64,000 bases of DNA from an uncultured Gammaproteobacteria bacterium (GCA_947259705.1 CAMYNL010000004.1:274658-338657); one strand, 5' to 3'. Counted from the first letter of the stretch, positions 51,409 to 60,266 are shown. Translations and numbers: made by a program. Notes: generated by a model from the sequence alone, not told the origin.

Positions 51409-51780
51409 ATGCCCAGGGACTTCAGTCGGACGCGCCGGGTCGGTGAATTGCTGCAGCGCGAACTGGCGCGCCTGATCGGCAATGAACTCAGCGATCCGCG
51501 CGTCAGGCTGGTCACGGTGACGGCGGTGGAGGTGAGCAAGGACCTGCGCCATGCCAAGGTGTTCGTGACCCAACTGGGCAGCGACGAGCAGCAGACGGCG
51601 GCGATCCGCTCGCTGGGCCATGCCGCCGGCTACCTGCGCCGCGAACTGAGCCACGTGCTGGACCTGAAAGTGGTGCCGCAGTTGCATTTCGAATACGACA
51701 CCAGCGTCGAGCGCGGCGTCGCCCTGAGCCGGTTGATAGAAGCTTCGCTAAGCCGCGAAAAAGATCGCAACGATCATTGA
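51409..51780 (+). CDS. rbfA: 30S ribosome-binding factor RbfA
   Basis: A cold-shock 30S maturation factor with a KH-like fold. 123 residues. Family marks: FSRTRRVGELLQRELARLI, the strand VRLVTVTAVEVSKDLRHAKVFV, LGHAAGYLRRELSHVLDLKVVP and LHFEYDTSVERG. The ATG at 51409 is 8 bp after the infB stop; truB follows 9 bp after its stop. Confidence 0.95.
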   Translation: MPRDFSRTRRVGELLQRELARLIGNELSDPRVRLVTVTAVEVSKDLRHAKVFVTQLGSDEQQTAAIRSLGHAAGYLRRELSHVLDLKVVPQLHFEYDTSVERGVALSRLIEASLSREKDRNDH

Positions 51781-51789
51781 GGACGAGCC

Positions 51790-52704
51790 TTGGGACGCCG
51801 GTCGAGACATTCACGTGGCCGTGATGTGAGCGGCATGCTGCTGCTGGACAAGCCAGCCGGCATCACCTCCAATGCTGCGCTGCAGGGGGTCAAGGCGGCG
51901 TTCAAGGCGCGCAAGGCAGGACATACCGGCAGCCTGGATCCCATCGCCACCGGGTTGTTACCGCTCTGTTTCGGCGAGGCCACCAAGCTGTCAGGATTCC
52001 TGCTGGACGCGGACAAGTATTACGACACGGTGGTTAAGCTGGGTGAGGCCACCGATACCGGAGATGCCGAGGGGACGGTCACGTCGCGACGCGACGTCCG
52101 CTTCAGCGATGGCGAACTGCAGCGGGCGCTGGATGCTTTTCGCGGCGAATTCGACCAGGTGCCACCCATGTACAGCGCGGTGAAAAGACACGGTCAGCCG
52201 CTCTACAAGCTGGCGCGACAGGGTGTGGAAGTGGAGCGGGAGCCGCGCCGCGTCACCGTATCCGAACTCGAATGCGAGCGCCCGGACCCGCTGCGCCTGG
52301 TTCTGCGCATGCAATGCTCGAGCGGTTTCTACGTGCGCGGGCTGGCGCACGAGCTGGGTGAGGTTTTACGATGCGGCGGTCACGTGGAATCCCTGCGTCG
52401 TACCGGCGTCGGCGCCTTCCGGGTCGAGGACGCGGTAAGCATGGAGACGGTGCGCGCCGCCGAGTCGCTGGCGGAGCTGGACCGGCTGCTGCTGCCCAGC
52501 GAGCAGGGGCTGCAACACCTGCCCGGGGTCACGCTGTCGGCCGACGCGGCGTTCTACCTGTGTCGGGGTCAGCCGGTGCGCGCCGCCGACCTGCCCGAGC
52601 GCGGCTGGGTGCGCCTGTACGCTGAGCAGGCGGGTTTCCTCGGCGTCGGCAAGGTTATGGACGATGGACGGGTGGCCCCGAAGCGCTTGTTCCAGCTGGT
52701 GTAA
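51790..52704 (+). CDS. truB: tRNA pseudouridine-55 synthase TruB
   Basis: Makes pseudouridine 55 in the T-loop of tRNAs. 304 residues. The catalytic Asp is D50 in AGHTGSLDPIATGLL; other motifs are GMLLLDKPAGITS, FRGEFDQVPPMYSAVKRHGQPLY, and the C-terminal PUA-like domain (about 250-304). The start is TTG at 51790, preceded by GAGGACGAG, chosen because it keeps the basic N-terminal RGRDVSGMLLLDKP block; a downstream ATG would trim it. No in-frame ATG or GTG is found between. Confidence 0.94.
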   Translation: MGRRSRHSRGRDVSGMLLLDKPAGITSNAALQGVKAAFKARKAGHTGSLDPIATGLLPLCFGEATKLSGFLLDADKYYDTVVKLGEATDTGDAEGTVTSRRDVRFSDGELQRALDAFRGEFDQVPPMYSAVKRHGQPLYKLARQGVEVEREPRRVTVSELECERPDPLRLVLRMQCSSGFYVRGLAHELGEVLRCGGHVESLRRTGVGAFRVEDAVSMETVRAAESLAELDRLLLPSEQGLQHLPGVTLSADAAFYLCRGQPVRAADLPERGWVRLYAEQAGFLGVGKVMDDGRVAPKRLFQLV

Positions 52705-52756
52705 GGAGATGTTTTGTTTATTTAATCTCCGTGTTGCGCGGCGCCTATTCGCTCGG

Positions 52757-52785
52757 TTGTGAGCAGGGGTGGGTGCAGTTAGAAT
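52757..52785 (+). promoter_or_regulatory. Sigma-70-type promoter for rpsO-pnp
   Basis: TTGTGA (52757-52762) and TAGAAT (52780-52785) are separated by 17 bases in the 128-bp gap after truB. Transcription would start near 52792, about 40 nt before the rpsO ATG. E. coli rpsO also has its own promoter here. Confidence 0.7.
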
Positions 52786-52832
52786 ACGCGGGCTTTTGAG
52801 GCTAGACAGAAGAGAATTCAAGAGGAAATACA

Positions 52833-53102
52833 ATGGCATTATCCGCCGAACAGAAGGCGCAAGTTGTCGGTGACTACCGGCTGTCGCATTCGGACACCGG
52901 TTCCACCGAAGTGCAGGTCGCGTTGATGACCGCACGCATCGAGGATCTTACCTCTCATTTCAAGACCCACATTCATGATCACCATTCCCGCCAGGGACTG
53001 CTGCGGCTGGTCAATCGACGCCGCAAGCTGCTCGACTACCTGAAGAGCCGGGATGTTGAGCGTTATCGCAACTTGATTGGCCGTCTCGGCCTGCGCCGGT
53101 GA
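52833..53102 (+). CDS. rpsO: 30S ribosomal protein S15
   Basis: A primary 16S rRNA-binding protein and bridge to the 50S subunit. 89 residues, the standard length. Family sequence: [25 protein letters not shown] split across helices, [22 protein letters not shown] and the C-terminal [12 protein letters not shown]. The ATG at 52833 follows AAGAGGAAATAC. pnp begins only 14 bp after its stop. Confidence 0.98.
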   Translation: MALSAEQKAQVVGDYRLSHSDTGSTEVQVALMTARIEDLTSHFKTHIHDHHSRQGLLRLVNRRRKLLDYLKSRDVERYRNLIGRLGLRR

Positions 53103-53116
53103 GGAAGGAGAGGAAC

Positions 53117-55207
53117 GTGAAACATGTCATCAAGACCTTCCAGTACGGTCGTCATCTGTTCAAACTGGAAACCGGCGAGATTGCTCGCCAGGCAACGGGC
53201 GCGGTAGTCGCCAGCTGTGGCGACACCTCGGTGCTGGTCACCGTGGTGGCGCAGAAGGACTCGCGGCCGCGGGACTTCTTTCCGCTGACGGTGGATTTCG
53301 AGGAACGCACCTATGCCGCGGGCCGCATCCCCGGCGGGTTCTTTCGCCGCGAAGGCCGGCCATCGGAAAAGGCCATCCTTACCTGCCGGCTGATCGACCG
53401 CCCGGTCCGTCCTTTGTTCCCGAAGGGTTTCACCAACGAGGTGCAGATTATCGCCACCGTGATGTCGATAGATCCGGATATCGATCCTGACGTGGTAGCC
53501 ATGATCGGCGCATCGGCGGCGCTGGAGATCTCGGGCCTGCCTTTCAAGGGCCCCATCGGCGCCGCCCGCGTCGGCTACGTAGACGGCGGATACGTGCTCA
53601 ATCCCGGCATCACTGAACTCGCCGAGAAATCCAAGCTCAACCTGGTGGTGGCGGGGACCCTGAGCGCGGTGCTGATGGTGGAGTCGGAAGCCGACGTACT
53701 GAGCGAGGACGAGATGCTCGGCGCGGTGCTGTTCGGTCACGAGCACCTGCAGACCGCCATCGAGAACATCAAAGCGCTGGCGCGGGATGCCGGGATGCAG
53801 CCCTGGGACTGGCAACCGGCAGAACCCGACACCACGCTCATCGAGCGGGTCGCCGCCGCCGCTGCGCTGGACATCGAGGCCGCCTACCGGATCCCGGAGA
53901 AGCAGCAGCGCCAGGATCAACTGGCGGGAATCCGCGAGGCGGTGCTGGCAGAACTCACCGGCGAGGACACGCCGCCGGAGGGAACGGACGCCGTCAAGGG
54001 CCACATCAAGGAGATCGAGAAGTCGGTGGTGCGCGGGCGTATCCTGGCCGGTGAACCGCGCATTGACGGCCGTGACAATCGTACCGTGAGGCCTATCAGC
54101 ATCCGCGTCGGCACGCTGCCGCGCACCCACGGTTCGGCCCTGTTCACCCGCGGCGAAACCCAGGCCATCGTTACCACGACCCTGGGTACCGAACGCGACG
54201 CCCAGATCATCGACGCGCTGGAAGGGGAGAGCCGCGAGCGCTTCATGCTGCATTACAACTTCCCGCCTTTCTGCGTCGGCGAGACCGGCCGTGTCGGGTC
54301 GCCCAAGCGGCGCGAAATCGGCCACGGCAAGCTTGCCAAGCGTGCCCTCGGGGCGGTGTTGCCGTCCATGATCGATTTTCCCTACGTGCTGCGCGTGGTG
54401 TCCGAGATCACCGAGTCGAACGGCTCCAGTTCCATGGCCACCGTCTGCGGCGCCAGTCTGTCGCTGATGGACGCGGGCGTGGACGTGAAGGGTCCGGTGG
54501 CCGGGGTGGCCATGGGTTTGATCAAGGAAGGCGACCGCTACGCGGTGCTGACCGACATCCTGGGCGACGAGGACCACCTCGGTGACATGGATTTCAAGGT
54601 GGCGGGCACGCCGGACGGCGTCACCGCTCTGCAGATGGACATCAAGATAGACGGCATCACCAAGGAGATCATGCACGCCGCGCTGGAACAGGCGCGGGAA
54701 GGACGACTGCATATCCTGGGCGAGATGGCCAAGGTGATCGACAAGCCGCGCAGCGAGATGTCGGAGCACGCCCCGCGCATCATCACTATCACGGTGCCGG
54801 TGGACAAGATCCGCGACGTAATCGGCAAGGGGGGCGTTACCATACGCGCCATCTCCGAGGAGACCGGCACCACTATCGACATTTCCGACGACGGCACGGT
54901 GAAGATCGCCTCGGTGGACAATGCCGCCGGTCAGGAGGCAAAGCGCCGCATCGAGGAGATCACCGCTGACGTCGAGGTTGGCAAGATCTACGAGGGTCGG
55001 GTCGTGAAGCTGATGGATTTTGGTGCCTTCGTCAACATCCTGCCCGGCCGCGACGGCCTGGTGCACATCTCGCAGATCTCGCAGCAGCGGGTCGAGAACG
55101 TCAGCGACATGCTGTCGGAGGGCGACATAGTGCGTGTGAAGGTGCTGGAGGTCGACAAGCAGGGACGCATCCGCTTGAGCATCAAGGCGCTGGACGACGC
55201 CGCCTGA
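53117..55207 (+). CDS. pnp: Polyribonucleotide nucleotidyltransferase (PNPase)
   Basis: A 3'-to-5' phosphorolytic exonuclease of mRNA decay. 696 residues from GTG 53117, chosen because AAGGAGAGG sits at 53104-53112; GTG 53099 overlaps the rpsO stop and lacks such a site. Two RNase PH domains (about 10-140 and 315-530, the second with [23 protein letters not shown]-type sequence) flank a helical domain. Then come KH (about 550-610; [17 protein letters not shown]) and S1 (about 618-690; [20 protein letters not shown]). The very short rpsO-pnp gap leaves no room for the RNase III stem-loop used for autoregulation in E. coli. Confidence 0.97.
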   Translation: MKHVIKTFQYGRHLFKLETGEIARQATGAVVASCGDTSVLVTVVAQKDSRPRDFFPLTVDFEERTYAAGRIPGGFFRREGRPSEKAILTCRLIDRPVRPLFPKGFTNEVQIIATVMSIDPDIDPDVVAMIGASAALEISGLPFKGPIGAARVGYVDGGYVLNPGITELAEKSKLNLVVAGTLSAVLMVESEADVLSEDEMLGAVLFGHEHLQTAIENIKALARDAGMQPWDWQPAEPDTTLIERVAAAAALDIEAAYRIPEKQQRQDQLAGIREAVLAELTGEDTPPEGTDAVKGHIKEIEKSVVRGRILAGEPRIDGRDNRTVRPISIRVGTLPRTHGSALFTRGETQAIVTTTLGTERDAQIIDALEGESRERFMLHYNFPPFCVGETGRVGSPKRREIGHGKLAKRALGAVLPSMIDFPYVLRVVSEITESNGSSSMATVCGASLSLMDAGVDVKGPVAGVAMGLIKEGDRYAVLTDILGDEDHLGDMDFKVAGTPDGVTALQMDIKIDGITKEIMHAALEQAREGRLHILGEMAKVIDKPRSEMSEHAPRIITITVPVDKIRDVIGKGGVTIRAISEETGTTIDISDDGTVKIASVDNAAGQEAKRRIEEITADVEVGKIYEGRVVKLMDFGAFVNILPGRDGLVHISQISQQRVENVSDMLSEGDIVRVKVLEVDKQGRIRLSIKALDDAA

Positions 55208-55234
55208 ATACCCCCATGCCACGGCATGCAGAAA

Positions 55235-55255
55235 GGGGCCGCGGGCCCCTTTTTT
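55235..55255 (+). terminator. Rho-independent terminator after pnp
   Basis: GGGGCC (55235-55240) pairs with GGCCCC (55244-55249) around GCG, followed by six T. It closes the rpsO-pnp unit, 28 bp after the pnp stop, and lies 14 bp before dtd. Confidence 0.9.
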
Positions 55256-55268
55256 GTTGGCCGGCGCC

Positions 55269-55709
55269 ATGAGGGTGCTGCTGCAGCGGGTGAGTTCGGC
55301 GGCGGTACGCGTGGATGCGGAGACGGTGGGCGCCATCGGCCGCGGGCTGTTGCTGCTGGTGGGTTTCGGACGCGGCGACGATGCCCGGCTGCTGGCGCCG
55401 ATGGCGGACAAGGTGACCGGCCTCAGGGTGTTCCCCGACCCGGGCGGACGGTTGCAGCACTCGGTGTTGGACATCCAGGGCGGCGTGCTGGCGGTGCCGC
55501 AGTTCACCCTTTACGGCAGCACGCGACGCGGCCGCCGGCCCGAATTCACCGCGGCCCTGGAACCGGCCGCCGCCAGTGGATTGTTCGCGCGCTTTGTCGA
55601 TGCCCTGGCGGCCACCGGTCTGGATAAGCTGGAGAGCGGCCGCTTCGGCGCGCAGATGTCCGTGCAGCTGGTCAACGACGGTCCGGTGACCCTGCTGCTG
55701 GAGCGCTGA
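55269..55709 (+). CDS. dtd: D-aminoacyl-tRNA deacylase
   Basis: Hydrolyses D-amino acids wrongly charged onto tRNA. 146 residues from the ATG at 55269; an earlier in-frame start near 55254 lies in the terminator T-run and is rejected. Family motifs: the N-terminal MRVLLQRVSSAAVRVD, the cross-subunit Gly-cisPro motif in LVNDGPVTLLLER at the C-terminus, and QFTLYGSTRRGRRPEF. Odd: the first signature reads PQFTL, where the usual form is SQFTL; this Ser-to-Pro change occurs at the base of the active site and might alter the pocket. Confidence 0.93.
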   Translation: MRVLLQRVSSAAVRVDAETVGAIGRGLLLLVGFGRGDDARLLAPMADKVTGLRVFPDPGGRLQHSVLDIQGGVLAVPQFTLYGSTRRGRRPEFTAALEPAAASGLFARFVDALAATGLDKLESGRFGAQMSVQLVNDGPVTLLLER

Positions 55710-55821
55710 AAGCGCTATGGGGGTGCCCGCGGCTTTCCAAGCCCACCGCGACAGGGCACAATCCACCGAACACGAGGCCGGCAAATACGACCGCCGGCGT
55801 AATTGACGAGGAGGTTTGGCG

Positions 55822-56262
55822 GTGAGCAAAGAGAGCAAAGTGGCGGACCCCGTCGAGTTGGACCCGAAAGAGGCCTACGAGATGTTACAGAGCAACCCGC
55901 AGGCGGTGCTCATAGACATTCGGTCGACCATGGAACACCTGATGATCGGCCACCCGCGGGACGCCATCCATATCGCCTGGTTGGACGAACCCGACTGGGA
56001 ACCGAACCCCCGCTTCGTATCCCAGGTGCGCGAGGTGATGCTGGGCGGCCTGCTGGGCGCCGAGGAGAGCAATCCACCCAGCGTCGTCCTCATCTGCCGC
56101 AGCGGGCGCCGCTCGGTGGAGGCCGGGCACAAACTCATCGAGTCCGGCATGACCAACGTCTACCACGTGTCGACCGGCTTCGAGGGACCGCTGGACGCGG
56201 ACCACCACCGCAGTACCAAAGCGGGCTGGCGCCACGACGGTCTGCCCTGGCAGCAGTGCTGA
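55822..56262 (+). CDS. Rhodanese-domain protein
   Basis: A 146-residue single rhodanese domain, cytoplasmic, no signal peptide. The sulfur-carrying Cys is C92 in VLICRSGRRS; other marks are the CH2A-like LIDIRSTMEHLMIGHPRDAIH and the C-terminal YHVSTGFEGPLDADHHRS. The GTG at 55822 has GAGGAGG (55808-55814) 7 bases upstream, so it is preferred over the TTG at 55816. The active loop CRSGRR resembles those in sulfurtransferases of unknown acceptor. It is convergent with idh and separated from it by an inverted repeat. Confidence 0.88.
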   Translation: MSKESKVADPVELDPKEAYEMLQSNPQAVLIDIRSTMEHLMIGHPRDAIHIAWLDEPDWEPNPRFVSQVREVMLGGLLGAEESNPPSVVLICRSGRRSVEAGHKLIESGMTNVYHVSTGFEGPLDADHHRSTKAGWRHDGLPWQQC

Positions 56263-56321
56263 ACGCCGTGCCCGCCGACCGGGGCCGGCGCGGTCCGCGG
56301 AAATAACGGGACCAAGCAGGC

Positions 56322-56346
56322 GGCGGTGCCCGGGCCGGGCACCGCC
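56322..56346. terminator. Inverted repeat between convergent genes
   Basis: GGCGGTGCCC (56322-56331) is the perfect inverse of GGGCACCGCC (56337-56346), with a GC loop. No T-run on either side, so intrinsic termination would be weak; it may serve both the rhodanese gene and idh. Confidence 0.4.
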
Positions 56347-56361
56347 GGGCGAGCTTACCGC

Positions 56362-57372
56362 TTAGAGCCGCTCGATCACCGCGTCGGTGAATTCCTGGGT
56401 GCTGCTGTCACCGCCCAGATCGCGGGTCACCCGGTCGTGGGTGGCGATCACGTCGCGGATGGCGCGCCGGATGCGCTTGGCATGCTTGGGCATCTCCAGA
56501 TGGTCCAGCATCAGCGCCGCGGCCAGGACCAGCGCCGAGGGATTGGCCAGTTGCTGGCCGGCGATGTCCGGCGCCGAGCCGTGCACGGCCTCGAAGATGG
56601 CGATCTTGTCTCCCACGTTGGCGCCCGGGGCCATGCCGAGCCCGCCGATGAGCCCGGCGCACAGGTCGGAAAGAATGTCCCCGAACAAGTTGGTGGTGAC
56701 GATGACGTCGAACTGGTGCGGGTTCATCACCAGTTGCATGCAGGCGTTGTCGACGATCATCTCCACCGTCTCGATCTCCGGGTAATGGCCGCTGATCTCC
56801 CGCGCCACATCAAGGAACAAACCGGAAGTGGCCTTGAGGATGTTGGCCTTGTGCACCACCGTGATCTTGTGGCGGCCGCGCTTGCGCGCCAGTTCGTAGG
56901 CGAAGTGAATGATCCGTTCCGCCCCGTGGCGCGTGATGATACTGACCGACTCGGCGCGTGAACCGTCGGCGGCGATCTCCTGCCTCTCCCCGGAGTACAT
57001 GCCTTCGGTGTTCTCACGGATGGTGATGATGTCGATGTTCTTGTAGCGGGACTTCACCCCGGGCCGGGTGATGGCGGGCCGCACGTTGGCATAGAGGTCG
57101 AAGCGCTTGCGCAGCTGTACGTTGATGGAGGTGAAGCCCTTGCCGACCGGCGTAGTCAGCGGACCCTTCAGTGCCACGCCGCAGCGTTCTATGCTCGCCA
57201 GGGTCTCCGCCGGGATCAGTTCCTTGCCCGCCTCCAGAGCGGCCACCCCCGCGGTCTGCATGTCGTAGTCGAGTCCGCAGTCGAGCCGGTCCAGGACCCG
57301 CAGGGTCGCCTTGGTGATCTCCGGCCCGATTCCGTCGCCGGGGATGACGGTGATCGTGTTTTTCTGGGTCAT
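56362..57372 (-). CDS. Isocitrate dehydrogenase, NAD-type (IDH3-like)
   Basis: Oxidative decarboxylation of isocitrate to 2-oxoglutarate. 336 residues from the ATG at 57372, shorter than the roughly 415-residue NADP-specific Icd of E. coli and matching the NAD-dependent lineage. Seen: [10 protein letters not shown], the substrate loop [29 protein letters not shown] with the catalytic Tyr, [16 protein letters not shown] with the catalytic Lys, and metal Asp residues in the block around [13 protein letters not shown]. Isopropylmalate or homoisocitrate dehydrogenase are close relatives; the Ser-x-Asn-x-x-Leu-Arg loop favours isocitrate. A yheT-like gene lies 86 bp upstream on the same strand. 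Confidence 0.85.
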   Translation of the reverse strand: MTQKNTITVIPGDGIGPEITKATLRVLDRLDCGLDYDMQTAGVAALEAGKELIPAETLASIERCGVALKGPLTTPVGKGFTSINVQLRKRFDLYANVRPAITRPGVKSRYKNIDIITIRENTEGMYSGERQEIAADGSRAESVSIITRHGAERIIHFAYELARKRGRHKITVVHKANILKATSGLFLDVAREISGHYPEIETVEMIVDNACMQLVMNPHQFDVIVTTNLFGDILSDLCAGLIGGLGMAPGANVGDKIAIFEAVHGSAPDIAGQQLANPSALVLAAALMLDHLEMPKHAKRIRRAIRDVIATHDRVTRDLGGDSSTQEFTDAVIERL

Positions 57373-57458
57373 GATCGTGGTCCTGGTTGTGGTAGGTGCG
57401 GCCATCGAGCGGCGCTCGGGCATGGCCGCGCCGGGCGACCCGGCTCCGGTTGGGTATT

Positions 57459-58472
57459 CTATTGCATGGGTCTGCGGGCTGCACCGGCGTCGCCCAGGTA
57501 TTGCCGGAAGTGGGCCGGGAGCCGCCGGTCCAGCCAGTAATGTGGCCGCAGCGGCGAGCCGCCGGCGACGAAGCCGCAATGTCCGCCATGATCGAACAGT
57601 TCAAGCGTCACCCCCGGGCCCAGATCCGCCGGCACCGGAATGACGCGCTCCGTCATCAAGGGGTCGTCCCGGGCATGCACCAGCAAGGTGGGCGTGCCGA
57701 TGTTGGGCAGGTACTGGCGGGCGCTGCAGCGCCCGTAGTAATCCTCGACGCCGTCGAACCCGTGCAGCGGCGCCGTCACCGCGTCGTCGTAGCGGGTAAA
57801 GGTGTCGAGCCGGTCCAGCCGTGACAGGTCCAACGGACAGGGCATATGCGCGAACTTGCGGGTCAAGGCCAGCCGCATCTGCGACAGCAGCCGCCGCTGA
57901 TAGATGCGTGACGGCCCGCGCGCCAGGCGGTCGGCGCTCTCCTGTAGCACATAGGGCACCGACACCGCCGCGGCCGCCCGTATCCACTGCTGGCCGGGAC
58001 GGTCGCGGCCCAGCCAGTTGAGCAGGATGCTGCCTCCCAGGGAATAGCCGGCCACGAACAAGGGGCCGCGGCGCCGGTCAGAGGCCAGCCCGGCGAGCAC
58101 CAGGTCGAGGTCCTCGCTGGCGCCGGCGTGGTAGGTGCGCGCCAGGCGGTTGGGCTCTCCGCTGCAGCCCCGCTGATGCATCACCACGGCGGCCAGGCCC
58201 GCGCGGTCGAGGGCGGTCACCAGGCCGCGCGCGTAATGCGAGTGGGAACATCCCTGCAGGCCGTGCAGGATCACCACCAGTGGCCGGGAGGCATCCGGGC
58301 TGCCATACCAGTCCAGATCGATGAAGTCGCCGTCAGGCAGCTCCCGGCGCTGGCGCCGGTAGCGGGGTCGTGGCCGCATGCGGAAGAAGTACGGCCATAG
58401 CGTCTGCAGGTGGCCGTTGCGGCACCACCAGGCCGGCCGAAACGGCCCGGCTTGCAGTGAAGGGATGTTCAT
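57459..58472 (-). CDS. YheT-family alpha/beta hydrolase
   Basis: A 337-residue alpha/beta hydrolase of the YheT/ABHD1-3 type, of unknown physiological substrate. Family N-terminus: WWCRNGHLQTLWPYFFR. The oxyanion/lid region is LVVILHGLQGCSHSHYARGL; RGCSGEPNRLARTYHAG follows. The nucleophile elbow is GYSLGGSILLNWLG, the acid lies in ARDDPLM, and the catalytic His in DHGGHCGFV. The ATG at 58472 is taken. It is transcribed away from dksA, with a terminator lying between, and probably runs into idh. Confidence 0.88.
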   Translation of the reverse strand: MNIPSLQAGPFRPAWWCRNGHLQTLWPYFFRMRPRPRYRRQRRELPDGDFIDLDWYGSPDASRPLVVILHGLQGCSHSHYARGLVTALDRAGLAAVVMHQRGCSGEPNRLARTYHAGASEDLDLVLAGLASDRRRGPLFVAGYSLGGSILLNWLGRDRPGQQWIRAAAAVSVPYVLQESADRLARGPSRIYQRRLLSQMRLALTRKFAHMPCPLDLSRLDRLDTFTRYDDAVTAPLHGFDGVEDYYGRCSARQYLPNIGTPTLLVHARDDPLMTERVIPVPADLGPGVTLELFDHGGHCGFVAGGSPLRPHYWLDRRLPAHFRQYLGDAGAARRPMQ

Positions 58473-58520
58473 GCCGGCGCGCGCCAGCGGCTGCGAACGC
58501 CCGGGCGCAGCGACGGTATC

Positions 58521-58550
58521 ATAAAACGTAAAAGGGGGGCGAAGCCCCCC
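58521..58550 (-). terminator. Rho-independent terminator after dksA
   Basis: GGGGGGC (58534-58540) and GCCCCCC (58544-58550) form a 7-bp stem with a GAA/TTC loop. On the minus strand it is followed by TTTTACGTTTTAT, so it ends the dksA transcript. Confidence 0.85.
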
Positions 58551-58577
58551 TGACGAGTGACCACCGAGAGCGCGATA

Positions 58578-59354
58578 TCAGACCATCTGTTTTTCCCGGA
58601 TCTCGTCCAGGGTCTTACAGTCGATACACAGCGTGGCGGTTGGCCTGGCTTCCAGCCGGGCGATGCCGATCTCCACGCCGCACTTCTCACAGTAACCGTA
58701 TTCGTCGGAATCGATGAGATCGAGCGTATCGTCGATCTTCTTGATCAGCTTGCGCTCACGGTCACGGCTGCGCAGCTCGATCGACATATCGGTTTCCTGG
58801 GTGGCGCGGTCGTTGGGATCGGGGTGATTGATGGTCTCATCCTGCATGGTATGGATGGTGCGATTGATCTCGTCCACCAGCTGCTCGCGCCAGGCCTGGA
58901 GAATGGCGCGGAAATGCTCGATCTGAGCGTCACCCATATACTCCTCGCCCTTCTTCTCCCGGTAGGGCGCAATGCCGTGCACCAGGGAATCCGTGGCCTG
59001 TGCCGTTGTCGTGGTCGTCTTCACCGTCTTCTTCTTTCCCGGTTTGGCAGCGGTCCTGCGGGCAGGTTTGCCGGCGGCTTTCCTGGCCACCTTCTTGCCC
59101 GCCTTCTTCTTCGCCGCGACCTTCTTTTTGGTCGATTTCCTGGCCGCGACCATCTTTTTGGTCGTCTTCTTCGCGGCCGCCTTTTTCCTGGTCGTTTTCT
59201 TGCTCGTCTTCCTCGCCGCTACCTTCTTCTTGGTAGCTTTCTTGGCCACCTTCTTGGCGGGTTTCTTCTTCACCGCCGCTTTACGCGCGACCTTCCTGCC
59301 GGTCGTCTTCTTGGACGTCTTTTTCCGGGCCGTCTTCTTCGCTCTGGCCGCCAT
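58578..59354 (-). CDS. dksA: RNA polymerase-binding factor DksA with a histone-H1-like N-terminal tail
   Basis: Works with (p)ppGpp at the RNA polymerase secondary channel to reset transcription during the stringent response. 258 residues versus 151 in E. coli. Residues 125-258 are a canonical DksA: coiled-coil tip Asp179 and Asp182 in HPDPNDRATQ, and zinc cysteines at 222, 225, 243 and 246. Every one of these is offset by 108 from E. coli numbering. Residues 1-121 contain 43 lysines, no acidic residue, and AKK/KKT/ARK repeats like AlgP or bacterial H1-like proteins; the Lys-rich tail could bind DNA or RNA. The ATG at 59354 follows CAGGAGTCTCATC. A promoter lies just upstream. Confidence 0.95.
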   Translation of the reverse strand: MAARAKKTARKKTSKKTTGRKVARKAAVKKKPAKKVAKKATKKKVAARKTSKKTTRKKAAAKKTTKKMVAARKSTKKKVAAKKKAGKKVARKAAGKPARRTAAKPGKKKTVKTTTTTAQATDSLVHGIAPYREKKGEEYMGDAQIEHFRAILQAWREQLVDEINRTIHTMQDETINHPDPNDRATQETDMSIELRSRDRERKLIKKIDDTLDLIDSDEYGYCEKCGVEIGIARLEARPTATLCIDCKTLDEIREKQMV

Positions 59355-59390
59355 GATGAGACTCCTGCTGCACAAAAAAATAAGCGCGCA

Positions 59391-59419
59391 TTTGTACTAC
59401 AAAGGTCCGGCCGACGCAA
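59391..59419 (-). promoter_or_regulatory. Sigma-70-like promoter of dksA
   Basis: On the minus strand TTGCGT (59419-59414) and TACAAA (59396-59391) are 17 bases apart, giving a start near 59384 and a leader of about 30 nt carrying the AGGAG site. Confidence 0.6.
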
Positions 59420-59751
59420 TAAACGGTCACTGGGCGGTGATCGAGCTCCCGCTCGCGACGCCCCAGCCGCTCCGATTCGGAACGGTGGGGGCCACTCCCA
59501 CCTTGTGACGTCCCACGGCTATTGCCGCTTAAATGACTTATAGCCCATATTTCGCGAAAATGATGTGAAAGGGTAAACTTCCCTTGGCGAATTTACCGAT
59601 CCGTATCCCGGGCGCGCAAAGCCCGGCCCGTCGCTGCGGGCGGCCGCCCGCCACCGGCTGGTGCGGTGATCCGGGGCCGGCCGGTGCACCGGTTAAATCG
59701 GGGTTTCGCCGCCGCTGACCAGACCAACGACGCCACCAGAGGAACCTGCCC
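59420..59751. other. 332-bp divergent stretch between dksA and the peroxiredoxin gene
   Basis: Beyond the dksA promoter (59391-59419) I see no gene. An AT-richer patch at 59530-59590 (ACTTATAGCCCATATTTCGC and after) could hold the promoter for the peroxiredoxin gene, but no pair of boxes stands out. GC-rich dyads at 59605-59690 look like ordinary high-GC sequence. CAGAGGAAC just before 59752 is its ribosome binding site. Confidence 0.45.
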
Positions 59752-60237
59752 ATGACCATTGCAGTCGGAGACAAGCTGCCGTCCATCACCCTCACCCGCA
59801 TGACCTCGGACGGGCCCGCGAACGTAGGCAGCGATGAACTGTTCGCCGGCAAGAAGGTAGTGGTTTTCGGGCTGCCGGGCGCGTTCACGCCGACCTGTTC
59901 CGCCGCCCACCTGCCGGGCTACGTGGTGCACTCGGACCAGCTGTTCGCAAAAGGCGTGGACAGCATCGTGTGCCTGTCGGTCAATGACGCCTTCGTGATG
60001 GATGCCTGGGGCAGGCAGCACAATGCCGACGACCGGGTGCAGATGATCGCTGACGGCAATGCGGATTTCACCCGCGCCGTGGGACTGGAGCTGGACCTCA
60101 GCGAGCGCGGCATGGGCGTGCGCTCGCAGCGCTATGCCATGGTGGTCGACGACGGTGTGGTGACGCTGTTGAACGTGGAGCAACCCGGCAAGTTCGATGT
60201 CAGCGACGCGGAGACCATCCTCAAGGCACTGGGCTGA
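59752..60237 (+). CDS. Peroxiredoxin, Prx5 type
   Basis: A thiol peroxidase reducing hydrogen peroxide and organic hydroperoxides. 161 residues, a single Prx5-like domain without the glutaredoxin found in some fusions. The peroxidatic Cys is C49 in LPGAFTPTCSAAHLPGY; the active-site Arg lies in GVRSQRYAMVVDDGVV, and the ND-type loop SVNDAFVMDAWG precedes it. No second conserved Cys is evident, so the resolving thiol may be external (glutathione or glutaredoxin). ATG at 59752. Convergent with the ABC exporter gene, 29 bp apart. Confidence 0.92.
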   Translation: MTIAVGDKLPSITLTRMTSDGPANVGSDELFAGKKVVVFGLPGAFTPTCSAAHLPGYVVHSDQLFAKGVDSIVCLSVNDAFVMDAWGRQHNADDRVQMIADGNADFTRAVGLELDLSERGMGVRSQRYAMVVDDGVVTLLNVEQPGKFDVSDAETILKALG

Positions 60238-60266
60238 CGCGGCGCAGAGCCCATGGGTTTGCTGGA

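Noticed and set aside
53063-55507. 814-residue minus-strand open frame
   Set aside because: It mirrors pnp and has no family-like pattern.
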